64,000 nt of DNA from Pseudomonas sichuanensis (GTDB lineage Bacteria > Pseudomonadota > Gammaproteobacteria > Pseudomonadales > Pseudomonadaceae). The notes beneath the pieces are model-generated. The model worked only from the letters and a program-made list of their open reading frames with translations. It was not told the DNA's origin and did no database searches. A program made the translations under genes and the position numbers. The stretch lies in NCBI RefSeq assembly GCF_003231305.1, contig NZ_QKVM01000020.1:1-64000 (forward strand), read 5' to 3'. Positions 47,211 through 56,934 of this stretch are shown here, piece by piece (within the stretch, counting starts at the first letter, position 1; each line of letters starts with the position of its first letter).

Positions 47211-48593
47211 TCAAGCCGTCTGCGCCACCGCCCTGCCGCGCTTCTGGGTCAGCGAAACCAGCAGGATGAACAAGGTCACCCCGGCGGTCATCAGCGTTTC
47301 ATAGCGGTAGGCATCGCTGAACAGCATGTAGCCCAGCACCATCACGATGGTGCCGATCACCAGCCAGGTCAGCCACGGGAACAGCCACATCTTCAGCTCC
47401 AGCGGCCGCCCTTCACGCTCGGCACGGGCACGCATGCGCAACTGCGAAACGGCGATCACCAGGTACACCAGCAACGCGATGGCGCCAGTAGTCGAGAGCA
47501 GGAAGCCGAACACCTTGCCGGGGAACACATAGTTGACCAGGCAGCCAGCGAAGCCTGCCAGGGTCGAGAGGATCACCGCCACGGTCGGCACGCCAGCACC
47601 CGAGATGCGCTTGGTCATGCTCAGCGCCTGGCCACGGGCCCCCAGGGAGTACAGCATCCGCGAAGCGGTATAGAGGCCGGAGTTCATGCAACTGGTCACT
47701 GCCACCAACACCACCAGGTCAACCAGCAGCTTGGCCCCGGGCACATTGAGCACCTCGAGCACGCGCTGGAACGAACCCACGGCTTTCAAGGCAGGGTCGT
47801 TCCAGGCCACCAGCGACACCACCAGGAAGATCGATGCCAGGTAGAAGATCGCAATACGGTACACCACCAGGTTGGTAGCGCGGCGGATCTTGTCTTTCGG
47901 ATTGGCGGTCTCGTCGGCGGCGATGGTGACGATCTCGGCGCCGAAGAACGAGAAGATGGTGATCAGCACGCCACCCAGCACGGTGCCGAAGCCGTTGGGC
48001 ATGAAGCCACCGTGGTCCCACAGGCGGCTCACCCCGGAAACCTCGGCCAGCGGCCAGAAGCCGAACACCGCCAGGCTGCAGACCACGATGAAGGCAATGA
48101 TCGCAACCACTTTCACCAGCGCAAACCAGTACTCGAAGGCACCGAAGTTCTTCACGCTGACCAGGTTGGTACCCGACAGCACGACCATGATCAGGAAGGC
48201 GAACAGCCAGGACGGCACGCCCGGGAAGTAGGCGTGCAGGATGTCGGCGCCGGCAATCGCCTCGACCGGAATGATCAGCACCCAGAACCACCAGTACAGC
48301 CAACCGATGGTGAAGCCTGCCCAAGGGCCGATGGCCTCGGAGGCGTAGGTGGAGAACGAACCGCTGTTGGGGTTGGCGATAGCCATTTCGCCGAGCATGC
48401 GCATCACCAGCAGCACCAGCAAGCCGGTCATGGCATAGGAGATGAGAATGGCCGGGCCGGCGGTGGCGATGGCGTTGGAGGAGCCGATGAACAGCCCGGC
48501 GCCGATGATGCCGGCGATGGAAATCATCGAGACCTGACGGGAGGTCAGGCCGTGTTGCAGGGAACGCTGTTTCTTATTTTCTGGCGATGCCAT
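47211..48593 (-). CDS. gabP: amino-acid permease, probable GABA permease
   Basis: A 460-aa APC-superfamily transporter with about twelve membrane segments. The AAT-family opening is LQHGLTSRQVSMISIAGIIG, GAGLFIGSS, and the central GAEIVTIAADETANPKDKIR. It fits GabP of Pseudomonas better than the aromatic permeases, and it sits next to a LysR regulator and a 4-aminobutyrate-type aminotransferase, which supports GABA uptake. The start at MASPENKKQ is chosen; longer frames upstream are not supported. It diverges from the LysR gene. Confidence 0.88.
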   Translation of the reverse strand: MASPENKKQRSLQHGLTSRQVSMISIAGIIGAGLFIGSSNAIATAGPAILISYAMTGLLVLLVMRMLGEMAIANPNSGSFSTYASEAIGPWAGFTIGWLYWWFWVLIIPVEAIAGADILHAYFPGVPSWLFAFLIMVVLSGTNLVSVKNFGAFEYWFALVKVVAIIAFIVVCSLAVFGFWPLAEVSGVSRLWDHGGFMPNGFGTVLGGVLITIFSFFGAEIVTIAADETANPKDKIRRATNLVVYRIAIFYLASIFLVVSLVAWNDPALKAVGSFQRVLEVLNVPGAKLLVDLVVLVAVTSCMNSGLYTASRMLYSLGARGQALSMTKRISGAGVPTVAVILSTLAGFAGCLVNYVFPGKVFGFLLSTTGAIALLVYLVIAVSQLRMRARAEREGRPLELKMWLFPWLTWLVIGTIVMVLGYMLFSDAYRYETLMTAGVTLFILLVSLTQKRGRAVAQTA

Positions 48594-48846
48594 GGGGAAC
48601 CCTCGAATGGGTCGGCCGTTGCAAGGACGGCTGAAAGTTGGAGCAGAATTCAGTAAGTCGCAGGTGCTCGTTGTTGTTCTTGTAAACGCCGGTCGTGGTT
48701 TTGCCCTCCTCTTCGCACTACCGGTTGTCATCGTTGATCCAGGTCAGTATTAATCTATAGGGACGGGTCAACAAACGACCTTTTCGAAGCACATCATTCT
48801 ATTTGGGAATGAATTCCTTCCTTTTTTGCCGGGTAGCGCCTTCGCC

Positions 48847-49743
48847 ATGTCCAAACGCCTGATGCCGTCCACCACCGCCCTGCAGTGCTTCGAGGCCGCC
48901 GCCCGCCACCTGAGTTTCACCCGCGCGGCGCAGGAACTGCACCTGACCCAGAGCGCGGTCAGCAAGCAGGTGGCGCAGCTCGAGGACATGCTTGCCCACC
49001 CGCTGTTCCAGCGCATTCGCCGACGCCTGCACCTCACTCCGGCAGGGGCGCTGTACCTCACCGAGGTGAACAAGATCCTCACCCAGATCGACATCTCCAG
49101 CCGCTACATCCTCAGCTACGGCGACGAGACCGAGGTGCTGCGCATCGCCACCCAGCCGACCTTCGGTGCACGCTGGCTGGTGCCCCGGCTCAAGGGTTTT
49201 GGTGAGCGGCACCCGCGCATCCACCTGGACATCCGCAACGAGCTGGAACCGTTCGACCTGGTGCAGGCCAAGGCCGACGTGGCGTTTTTCTTTGGCCAGG
49301 GCACCTGGCCGGGGGCGACCTGCATCGAGCTGTTCAGCGAGGAGGTGGTGCCGGTGTGCGCCCCTGGCCTGGTGGCCCGACAGCGTTTCAGTAGCGCCCA
49401 GATGCTCACCGAGCACCGTCTGCTGCAATGCGCCTCGCGCCCGGAGGCCTGGCACGAGTGGTTCCTGGGGCTGGGGCTGCACAGCCAGAACAGCTACCAC
49501 GGGCCGCGTTTCGACACGTTCTACCTGTGCATTCGCGCCGCCATCGCCGGCTGCGGCATTGCCCTGATCCCACGCTATCTGGTGGCCGAGGAACTGAGCG
49601 AGGGCAAGCTGGTGGTGGCCTGGGACCACCCGGTGGCCAGCAATGGGCGGCACTTCATGGCGCATGCCGAGCATGCGGCCGAGGTGCCTAAGGTACGGGC
49701 CTTTGTGCAATGGATTCGCGAGCGGGTGGCTGAAGAGGGTTAG
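48847..49743 (+). CDS. LysR-family regulator, GcvA-like
   Basis: A 298-aa regulator. The N-terminal HTH (about residues 7-62: PSTTALQCFEAAARHLSFTR, LTQSAVSKQVAQLEDML) is of the GcvA/AmpR subgroup; the effector domain spans about 95-295. It is transcribed away from gabP with 253 bp between, and towards the aminotransferase gene, so it probably controls one or both. The ATG at 48847 is preferred to a TTG 21 nt upstream. Confidence 0.92.
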   Translation: MSKRLMPSTTALQCFEAAARHLSFTRAAQELHLTQSAVSKQVAQLEDMLAHPLFQRIRRRLHLTPAGALYLTEVNKILTQIDISSRYILSYGDETEVLRIATQPTFGARWLVPRLKGFGERHPRIHLDIRNELEPFDLVQAKADVAFFFGQGTWPGATCIELFSEEVVPVCAPGLVARQRFSSAQMLTEHRLLQCASRPEAWHEWFLGLGLHSQNSYHGPRFDTFYLCIRAAIAGCGIALIPRYLVAEELSEGKLVVAWDHPVASNGRHFMAHAEHAAEVPKVRAFVQWIRERVAEEG

Positions 49744-49762
49744 GTTCTGTACGAAAAGTTTT

Positions 49763-49892
49763 GTGGGAGCGGGCTTGCCCCGCGATGGAATGCGAGGCGC
49801 TCCTGTACCCGCTATCAAATTGTGTCAAAGACGCCGCGAATTCAGGCTTGACTGCCGCGTTGCGGCAGATCGCGGGGCAAGCCCGCTCCCAC
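49763..49892. repeat. REP pair with long spacer
   Basis: Perfect 24-nt arms (49763-49786 and 49869-49892) separated by 82 nt of unremarkable sequence, between the LysR gene and the aminotransferase gene. Confidence 0.85.
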
Positions 49893-50009
49893 GCCCCAGA
49901 ACCCTTACTTCAAGAATTGGAGGAATGATCGCAATCCGATAATTCGTTTGCGGAATATATCCCCGGCACGCTTCGATAGTCAGTAATTCGAACAACAGGC
50001 CGCGTGCAC

Positions 50010-51260
50010 ATGAATCAGGAAAGTATCAGCCAGTCCATCGCCATCGTTCACCCGATTACACTTTCCCATGGCCGTAACGCCGAAGTCTGGGATACCGCCG
50101 GCAAACGTTATATCGACTTTGTCGGTGGCATTGGCGTGCTCAATCTGGGCCACTGCAACCCGGCGGTGGTCGAGGCGATCCAGTTGCAGGCCACGCGCCT
50201 GACCCACTATGCGTTCAACGCCGCCCCCCATGGCCCGTACCTGGAGCTGATGGAGCGCTTGCGCCAGTTCGTGCCGGTCAGCTACCCCTTGGCGGGCATG
50301 CTCACCAACAGTGGCGCGGAGGCGGCGGAAAATGCCCTGAAGGTGGCCCGTGGCGCCACCGGCAAGCGCGCCATCATCGCCTTCGACGGCGGCTTCCATG
50401 GCCGCACCCTGGCCACCCTCAACCTCAACGGCAAGGTCGCGCCCTACAAGCAACGCGTGGGCGAGCTGCCCGGCCCGGTCTACCACCTGCCCTACCCCAG
50501 TGCCGACACCGGGGTCACCTGCGAGCAGGCGCTCAAGGCCATGGAGCGGCTGTTCAGCGTTGAACTGGCGGTGGAGGACGTGGCGGCCTTCATCTTCGAG
50601 CCGGTGCAGGGGGAAGGCGGCTTCCTCGCCCTGGACCCGATATTTGCCCAGGCGCTGCGGCGCTTCTGCGACGAGCACGGGATCCTGGTCATCATCGACG
50701 AGATCCAGTCGGGCTTCGGCCGTACCGGGCAACGTTTTGCATTCCCCCGCCTGGGCATCGAGCCCGACTTGCTGCTGCTGGCCAAGAGCATCGCCGGCGG
50801 CATGCCGCTGGGTGCGGTGGTCGGCCGCAGGGAAATCATCGATGCGCTGCCCAAGGGCGGACTGGGCGGGACCTACTCGGGCAACCCGATCGCCTGTGCA
50901 GCGGCACTGGCGAGCCTGGCGCAGATGACCGACGCCAACCTGGCCACCTGGGGCGAACGCCAGGAACAGGCCATCGTCGCGCGCCATGCACGCTGGAAAA
51001 CCTCAGGGGTGTGCGCTGCGCTCGGGCGCCTGACCGGCACCGGCGCCATGCGCGGCATCGAACTGCTCAATGCCGACGGCAGCCCGGCGCCAGCGGTGCT
51101 GGCCAAGGTGCTGGAAGCGGCGCGTAACAAGGGGCTGCTGCTGATGCCGAGTGGCAAGGCGCGGCACATCATCCGCCTGCTGGCACCGCTGACCATCGAG
51201 CCACAGGTGCTCGAGGAAGGGCTGGATATCCTCGAGCAGTGCCTGGCGGAACTGGGCTGA
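50010..51260 (+). CDS. class III aminotransferase, 4-aminobutyrate type
   Basis: A 416-aa PLP enzyme of the GabT/ornithine family. The PLP lysine is Lys259 in LLLLAKSIAGGMPLG, the Asp binding the pyridine nitrogen is in VIIDEIQSGFGRTG (about 227-240), and the FDGGFHGRT and NSGAEAAENALK segments are present. It transfers the amino group of GABA or a similar omega-amino acid to 2-oxoglutarate. The start is the ATG at 50010; a GTG two codons earlier is possible. No gabD follows, so the semialdehyde must be oxidised by an enzyme encoded elsewhere. Confidence 0.9.
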   Translation: MNQESISQSIAIVHPITLSHGRNAEVWDTAGKRYIDFVGGIGVLNLGHCNPAVVEAIQLQATRLTHYAFNAAPHGPYLELMERLRQFVPVSYPLAGMLTNSGAEAAENALKVARGATGKRAIIAFDGGFHGRTLATLNLNGKVAPYKQRVGELPGPVYHLPYPSADTGVTCEQALKAMERLFSVELAVEDVAAFIFEPVQGEGGFLALDPIFAQALRRFCDEHGILVIIDEIQSGFGRTGQRFAFPRLGIEPDLLLLAKSIAGGMPLGAVVGRREIIDALPKGGLGGTYSGNPIACAAALASLAQMTDANLATWGERQEQAIVARHARWKTSGVCAALGRLTGTGAMRGIELLNADGSPAPAVLAKVLEAARNKGLLLMPSGKARHIIRLLAPLTIEPQVLEEGLDILEQCLAELG

Positions 51261-51263
51261 GGC

Positions 51264-51566
51264 TTACAGCCCGAGTTCTTCGGGGGTAAGCATGTCGTTT
51301 TCGAAGGCGATCCAGCCGCCTTCGAGTTCGGCGTGGCCGTTGACGATCGGGCCGTAGTAGCTCAAGCCGTTCTCCAGGGTGACGCAGATGTGCGTGGCAT
51401 CTTTTTCGGGGGCCGCGAGCGTGCCGACGAAATGCACTTTCTTCAGCACCTCGGTCACCGCCTCAAGGCCCGCGCGCATGTTGGTGTTCTCCGAGGCCTC
51501 GGTGTCGCCCCCACGGTCTTCGGCGCTGACGGTCACGGTGGCGATGTAGGGGTACTTGGTGCTCAA
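51264..51566 (-). CDS. conserved hypothetical 100-aa protein
   Basis: A small soluble acidic protein opening MSTKYPYIATVTVSAEDRGG, with alternating beta-strand-like stretches (THICVTLENGLSYYGPIVNG). I recognise no domain. Its stop lies 3 nt from the end of the convergent aminotransferase gene. It is followed upstream by a REP hairpin. Confidence 0.75.
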   Translation of the reverse strand: MSTKYPYIATVTVSAEDRGGDTEASENTNMRAGLEAVTEVLKKVHFVGTLAAPEKDATHICVTLENGLSYYGPIVNGHAELEGGWIAFENDMLTPEELGL

Positions 51567-51642
51567 GCGAGGTTACCTCACAGGTGTATTAGGCGTATGG
51601 GCGCGTAGAGTACGGCAGGCGCTTCCGGTTGTCTCTACCGGC

Positions 51643-51712
51643 CTCATCGCGGGGCAAGCCCGCTCCCACGGTTGGACACCGGTTCGTGGGAGCGGGCTTG
51701 CCCCGCGATGAG
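51643..51712. repeat. REP hairpin with 28-bp perfect stem
   Basis: Arms 51643-51670 and 51685-51712 are perfectly complementary with a 14-nt loop. It lies in the divergent region between the 100-aa gene and the 142-aa gene. Confidence 0.9.
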
Positions 51713-51792
51713 TCTGATGATCCACATGGCCTCCCCTGCCCCGATCTGTTAGGGTGCCCGCCGATGCACGCCACACCACGCGAGGATACCGA

Positions 51793-52221
51793 GTGAGCGC
51801 AGAACTTCCCCTGATCGCCGACCTGTTCGAGGTCGACAAACGCCTGACCCTCAAGCCCGTCGTGGACTTCAACAGCTACCTGCGCAATGCCTTCGCCGAT
51901 GGCGCCTGCCGCTGCCATCGCTGTGTAGAGGGCAACGGCGACGAAAGCAGCTACAGCCACCGCCACACCTTCGAACTGGAAGGCCGCACGGTCAATCGCC
52001 GCTTCGCCAACACGGCCGGCAGTGACGTACTGCTGGTGCTGAAGAAGGCCTGGCTGTCCTACACCAAGAACGACCTGGTCACCGTCGGCGCACTGGACAT
52101 GACCACCCTCAAGTCCTTCACCGAGGCCAACCTGCACGCCCGCCTGCTGGCCCTGCTGCCGGCCAGCGGCCTGGCCCGCGAAGTCGACGGCCAGTGGCAG
52201 TTGCAAGTGCTCGCCGACTGA
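51793..52221 (+). CDS. hypothetical protein with CxxC motif, GTG start
   Basis: A 142-aa protein. The start is set at GTG 51793 because GAGGA lies 7 nt upstream and no ATG fits. It has a C-R-C-H-R-C cluster (GACRCHRCVEGNG, about residues 38-50) with nearby His residues (SYSHRHTFELEG), which could bind a metal. The second half is helical. I recognise no family. It lies 67 bp upstream of fusA2 on the same strand and may be cotranscribed. Confidence 0.7.
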   Translation: MSAELPLIADLFEVDKRLTLKPVVDFNSYLRNAFADGACRCHRCVEGNGDESSYSHRHTFELEGRTVNRRFANTAGSDVLLVLKKAWLSYTKNDLVTVGALDMTTLKSFTEANLHARLLALLPASGLAREVDGQWQLQVLAD

Positions 52222-52288
52222 CGGCGGCCACGGCAGGATTCTCCCGCTCTGCTAAGTTGGGAGAACCCTCACCCGCAGGTGACCCGCC

Positions 52289-54403
52289 ATGGCCCGCACG
52301 ACCCCCATCGAGCTGTACCGCAATATCGGCATCGTCGCCCACGTCGATGCCGGCAAGACCACCACCACCGAGCGGATCCTGTTCTACACCGGGGTCAACC
52401 ACAAGATGGGTGAGGTGCACGACGGCGCCGCGACCATGGACTGGATGGCCCAGGAGCAGGAGCGCGGCATCACCATCACCTCGGCGGCCACCACCGCGTT
52501 CTGGCAAGGCTCGACCAAGCAGTTCGAGCACAAGTACCGCTTCAACATCATCGACACCCCCGGCCACGTCGACTTCACCATCGAGGTGGAGCGCTCGTTG
52601 CGCGTACTCGATGGCGCGGTGGTGGTGTTCAGCGGCGCCGATGGCGTGGAACCGCAGTCCGAGACCGTCTGGCGCCAGGCCAACAAGTACCACGTGCCGC
52701 GCCTGGCCTATATCAACAAGATGGACCGCCAGGGCGCCGACTTCCTGCGCGTGGTGAAGCAGATCGACCAGCGCCTGGGCCACCACCCTGTGCCGATCCA
52801 GCTGGCCATCGGCAGCGAGGAGAACTTCATCGGCCAGATCGACCTGGTGAAGATGAAGGCCATCTACTGGAACGACGCCGACAACGGCACCAGTTACCGC
52901 GAAGAAGCGATCCCCGCCGAGCTGCAGGCCCTGGCCGATGAATGGCGGGCGCATATGATCGAGGCAGCGGCGGATGCCAGCGAAGCGCTGACCCTGAAGT
53001 TCCTCGACGGCGAGGAATTCACCACCGAGGAAATCAAGGCAGCCCTGCGCCAGCGCACCATCGCCAATGAAATCGTCCCGACCATCCTCGGCTCGTCGTT
53101 CAAGAACAAGGGCGTGCCGTTGATGCTCGACGCGGTGATCGACTACCTGCCCGCCCCATCCGAAATCCCCGCGATCAAGGGCACCGACCCGGACGATGAA
53201 GAGAAGCACCTGGAACGCCACGCCGACGACAAGGAGCCGTTCTCGGCCCTGGCCTTCAAGATCGCCACCGACCCGTTCGTCGGCACCCTGACCTTCGCTC
53301 GGGTGTATTCGGGCGTGCTCAGCTCCGGCAATGCGGTGCTCAATTCGGTCAAGGGCAAGAAGGAACGCATCGGCCGCATGGTGCAGATGCACGCCAACCA
53401 GCGCGCCGAGATCAAGGACGTGTGCGCCGGCGACATTGCCGCGTTGATCGGCATGAAGGACGTGACCACCGGCGACACCCTGTGCGACATGGACAAGCCG
53501 ATCATCCTCGAACGCATGGACTTCCCGGACCCGGTGATCTCCCAGGCGGTCGAACCCAAGACCAAAGGCGACCAGGAAAAAATGGGCATCGCCCTGAGCA
53601 AGCTGGCCCAGGAAGACCCGTCGTTCCGGGTCAAGACCGATGAGGAAACCGGGCAGACCATCATCTCCGGCATGGGTGAACTGCACCTGGACATCATCAT
53701 CGACAGGATGCGCCGCGAGTTCAACGTGGAGGCCAATATCGGCAAGCCGCAGGTGGCCTACCGCGAGAAGATCCGCAACACCTGCGAGATCGAAGGCCGC
53801 TTCGTGCGCCAGTCGGGCGGGCGTGGCCAGTATGGCCACTGCTGGATTCGCTTCGCCCCGGGCGACGAGGGCAAGGAAGGGCTGGAGTTCGTCAACGAGA
53901 TCGTCGGCGGCGTGGTGCCACGTGAGTACATCCCGGCGATCCAGAAAGGCATCGAGGAGCAGATGAAGAACGGCGTGCTGGCCGGCTACCCGCTGATCAG
54001 CCTCAAGGCGGCGGTGTTCGACGGCTCGTACCACGACGTCGACTCCAACGAGATGGCCTACAAGATCGCCGCCTCGATGGCCACCAAGCAGTTGTCGCAG
54101 AAAGGCGGCGCCGTGTTGCTGGAGCCGGTGATGAAGGTCGAGGTGGTGACGCCCGAGGAGTATCAGGGCGACATCATGGGCGACCTGAGCCGGCGCCGTG
54201 GGATGATCCAGGACGGCGACGAGACCCCGGCCGGCAAGGTCATACGGGCCGAGGTGCCGCTGGGCGAGATGTTCGGCTACGCCACCTCGATGCGCTCGAT
54301 GACCCAGGGCCGGGCCAGCTACACCATGGAATTCACCCGCTATGCCGAGGCACCGGCGAGCATTGCCGATAGCATCGTCAAGAAGAACCGCGGGGAGTCA
54401 TGA
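52289..54403 (+). CDS. fusA2: elongation factor G, second copy type
   Basis: A 704-aa translational GTPase. G1 is [12 protein letters not shown] (about residues 17-28), G2 [12 protein letters not shown]3 [10 protein letters not shown]4 NKMD, and domains II-V follow to a normal end. It is not next to rpsL, rpsG or tuf, so it is not the str-operon fusA that a Pseudomonas also has; the P. putida group carries such a second EF-G. It may act in ribosome recycling or under stress; this cannot be read from sequence. A perfect 43-bp hairpin follows the stop. Confidence 0.93.
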   Translation: MARTTPIELYRNIGIVAHVDAGKTTTTERILFYTGVNHKMGEVHDGAATMDWMAQEQERGITITSAATTAFWQGSTKQFEHKYRFNIIDTPGHVDFTIEVERSLRVLDGAVVVFSGADGVEPQSETVWRQANKYHVPRLAYINKMDRQGADFLRVVKQIDQRLGHHPVPIQLAIGSEENFIGQIDLVKMKAIYWNDADNGTSYREEAIPAELQALADEWRAHMIEAAADASEALTLKFLDGEEFTTEEIKAALRQRTIANEIVPTILGSSFKNKGVPLMLDAVIDYLPAPSEIPAIKGTDPDDEEKHLERHADDKEPFSALAFKIATDPFVGTLTFARVYSGVLSSGNAVLNSVKGKKERIGRMVQMHANQRAEIKDVCAGDIAALIGMKDVTTGDTLCDMDKPIILERMDFPDPVISQAVEPKTKGDQEKMGIALSKLAQEDPSFRVKTDEETGQTIISGMGELHLDIIIDRMRREFNVEANIGKPQVAYREKIRNTCEIEGRFVRQSGGRGQYGHCWIRFAPGDEGKEGLEFVNEIVGGVVPREYIPAIQKGIEEQMKNGVLAGYPLISLKAAVFDGSYHDVDSNEMAYKIAASMATKQLSQKGGAVLLEPVMKVEVVTPEEYQGDIMGDLSRRRGMIQDGDETPAGKVIRAEVPLGEMFGYATSMRSMTQGRASYTMEFTRYAEAPASIADSIVKKNRGES

Positions 54404-54422
54404 GACGAGCGCTGCGCACTCG

Positions 54423-54517
54423 ATTCGCGGGTAAATCGGGGCGCCGAACCGCCGCTCCCACAGGGATCGCGAAACCCTGTGGGAGCGGCGGTTCGGCGCC
54501 CCGATTTACCCGCGAAT
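54423..54517. repeat. perfect 43-bp inverted repeat (REP-derived)
   Basis: Arm 54423-54465 is exactly complementary to arm 54475-54517 over 43 bp, with the 9-nt loop ATCGCGAAA. Each arm runs from attcgcgggtaaatcggggc to a ccgctcccacaggg end, so it is a REP pair extended inward. It lies between the convergent fusA2 and sulP stops and should block transcription from both sides. Confidence 0.95.
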
Positions 54518-54542
54518 GCGCCAGGCCAGACAACGCCGCCTG

Positions 54543-55985
54543 TCAGTGCTGCTCACCCGCCCGCTTCAGCAGCTTCTTGCAACGCTCCGACAGATGCACC
54601 ACCCGCAACTGCTTTCCGGCCTTGGCATACCGCTCGCGCAAGGTCTTGAGCGCCGCGATCGCCGAATAATCGACGAAGCTCAAATGCTGACAATCCAAGG
54701 TCACCTGGGCCGGATCACCGGCCGGGTCGAACTGGTTGAGAAACGGCGTGGTCGAGGCGAAGAACAGCGTCCCATGCACCTGGTAATGCTTGTCGCCGGC
54801 CGCATCCACATGGCTGTCGGCGTACAGCTCACGCGCATGCTGCCAGGCGAAGTTGATCGCGGCGATGACGATACCGAACATCACCGCCGTTGCCAGGTCG
54901 GTGAACACCGTCACCACCGTCACCGCAACGATTGCCAGCACATCGCTCAACGGCACCTTGCGCAGCACCCGCAACGAGGCCCAGGCGAAGGTCTGCTGGG
55001 CCACCACGAACATCACGCCGACCAACGCCGCCAGCGGAATACGCTCGATCAACGGCGACAGGAACAACACGAACAGCAGGATCATCACCCCGGCCACCAC
55101 CCCCGACAGCCGCCCACGGCCGTTGGAGCTGAGGTTGATCACGGTCTGGCCGATCATCGCGCAGCCGCCCATGCCGCCGCACAGGCCCGAGACCATGTTG
55201 GCCGCACCCAACGCCACGCACTCGCGGTCCGGGTAGCCGCGGCTCTCGGTGATTTCGTCGGTGAGGTTGAGGGTGAGCAGGGTTTCCAGCAGGCCGACCA
55301 TGGCCATCAGCAGCGCATAGGGCGCGATGATCTTCAGCGTCTCGAGGTTCCACGGCACGTCCGGCAGGGCCAGTTGCGGCAAGCCGCCGGCGATGTGCGC
55401 CATGTCGCCGAGGGTGCGGGTGGGCAAGCCGAACAGGTACACCATCAGGCCGACGCCGAGGATCGCCACCAACGCCGGTGGCACCGCGCGGGTCAGCCTG
55501 GGCAGTACGTAGACCACCAGCATGGTCAGGGCCACCAGGCCGATCATCAGGTACAGCGGCGTGCCACTGAGCCAGCGCTCACCCTCCTTGAAGTGCTCCA
55601 GCTGGGCCAGGGCGATGACGATGGCCAGGCCATTGACGAAACCGAGCATGACCGGGTACGGCACCAGGCGCACCAGCTTGCCCAGGCGCAGCACGCCGAA
55701 CAGGATCATCACCACCCCGCCCAGCAGCACCGTGGCCAGCAGGTATTGGGCGCCGTGCTGCACCACCAGGGCGACGATCACCACCGCCATCGAACCGGCG
55801 GCGCCGGAGATCATCCCCGGACGGCCGCCGAACAGCGCGGTCAGGGTGCAGATGATGAACGCGCCGTACAGGCCCATCAACGGGTTGAGGTGGGCCACCA
55901 GGGCAAAAGCGATGCACTCGGGCACCAGGGCGAACGAGGTGGTGAGGCCGGCGAGCAGGTCGGCGCGTAGGCGAGCAGGTTTCAT
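54543..55985 (-). CDS. SulP-family anion transporter with STAS domain
   Basis: A 480-aa transporter. About ten to twelve hydrophobic segments cover residues 10-370 with SulP phrases (ADLLAGLTTSFALVPECIAF, GRPGMISGAAGSMAVVI, GGMGGCAMIGQTVINL). A C-terminal STAS domain (about 385-480) contains LDCQHLSFVDYSAIAALK. Substrates in the family are sulfate, bicarbonate or other anions; the sodium-bicarbonate BicA type is possible but not shown. It converges with fusA2. Confidence 0.92.
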   Translation of the reverse strand: MKPARLRADLLAGLTTSFALVPECIAFALVAHLNPLMGLYGAFIICTLTALFGGRPGMISGAAGSMAVVIVALVVQHGAQYLLATVLLGGVVMILFGVLRLGKLVRLVPYPVMLGFVNGLAIVIALAQLEHFKEGERWLSGTPLYLMIGLVALTMLVVYVLPRLTRAVPPALVAILGVGLMVYLFGLPTRTLGDMAHIAGGLPQLALPDVPWNLETLKIIAPYALLMAMVGLLETLLTLNLTDEITESRGYPDRECVALGAANMVSGLCGGMGGCAMIGQTVINLSSNGRGRLSGVVAGVMILLFVLFLSPLIERIPLAALVGVMFVVAQQTFAWASLRVLRKVPLSDVLAIVAVTVVTVFTDLATAVMFGIVIAAINFAWQHARELYADSHVDAAGDKHYQVHGTLFFASTTPFLNQFDPAGDPAQVTLDCQHLSFVDYSAIAALKTLRERYAKAGKQLRVVHLSERCKKLLKRAGEQH

Positions 55986-56199
55986 GGGGGTCCTGTACAG
56001 GAAGCAAAGGCAGCACGCCCCGCTCCCACAGGACAGGCGTTGCCTTGAGGGGCGAGACTGAAATTCGAGGGGCGATGTTACGTAAATTGACTGACAGCGA
56101 CCAGCAACAGCCCCAACCTTTCACGCCCCTGTGATCCAGGCCCGGCAAGATGCCGACAAATTTGCCATCATGTTCACTCCACCCGCGGAGATCATGGAC

Positions 56200-56934
56200 A
56201 TGCCGCTACGCCCCCTCCTCGCCTCACTGCTGCTGGCCGCCAGCCTCACCGCCCAGGCCGCCACCGAGGTCATCCCCCTGCAACACCGCAGCAGCGCCGA
56301 ACTGCTGCCCGCCGCCCAGTCGTTCCTGGGCAAGGACGGCAGCGTCAGCACCTTCGAGGACAAGCTGATCGTCAATGCCAGCCAGGAGCGCATCGACGAC
56401 CTGCGCACCCTGCTGCAGCAACTGGACACCGCGCCCAAGCGCCTGCTGATCAGCGTCGACAACAACGACAGCAACTTCCAGGACAATCGCGGCAATGCAC
56501 GGGTCATCCATTACGGCACCGCCAACCGCGAAGGCGGCCTGCAGCAGATCCAGGCCAGTGAAGGGCAACCGGCGCTGATCCAGGTGGGCCAGAGCATCCC
56601 CATCACCAGCACCTCCACCGACGGCTACGGGCGCATCCAGAGCGACACGCAATACCGCAATGTCACCCAGGGTTTCTACGTCACCCCACGCCTGACCGGT
56701 GACACCGTACGCCTGCAAATCAGCACCAATAATGACCGAATGAGCCAGGAACGTGCCGATGTAGTGAAAGTGCAAAGCACCGACACAACGGTCACCGGCA
56801 GGCTGGGTGAATGGATCACCCTGGCAGGCTACAACCAGGACAGTCAGGCCGAGCGCAGTGCGTCAAGCCTCAGCTACAGCACCCAACGTGGGGAAAATAT
56901 GACTTTGCGTGTCAAAGTCGACCTTCTTGACTGA
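56200..56934 (+). CDS. secretin-like periplasmic protein
   Basis: A 244-aa protein with a signal peptide (residues 1-20, ending TAQA-ATEV). The N-terminal part looks like a secretin N domain (VIPLQHRSSAELLPAAQSFLG, DDLRTLLQQLDTAPKRLLI, the NolW pattern), and the C-terminal part like the start of a secretin barrel (GFYVTPRLTGDTVRLQIST). It is much shorter than a pore-forming secretin and there are no type II, III or IV secretion genes nearby, so it may be a pilotin-independent accessory or relic. The second ATG (56200) has GGAG at 9 nt and is preferred over 56194. Confidence 0.8.
   Translation: MPLRPLLASLLLAASLTAQAATEVIPLQHRSSAELLPAAQSFLGKDGSVSTFEDKLIVNASQERIDDLRTLLQQLDTAPKRLLISVDNNDSNFQDNRGNARVIHYGTANREGGLQQIQASEGQPALIQVGQSIPITSTSTDGYGRIQSDTQYRNVTQGFYVTPRLTGDTVRLQISTNNDRMSQERADVVKVQSTDTTVTGRLGEWITLAGYNQDSQAERSASSLSYSTQRGENMTLRVKVDLLD

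Noticed and set aside
46641..48656. 671-codon plus-strand frame opposite the thioesterase and permease
   Set aside because: Antisense shadow of two well-supported genes; low-complexity His/Gln/Asp sequence.
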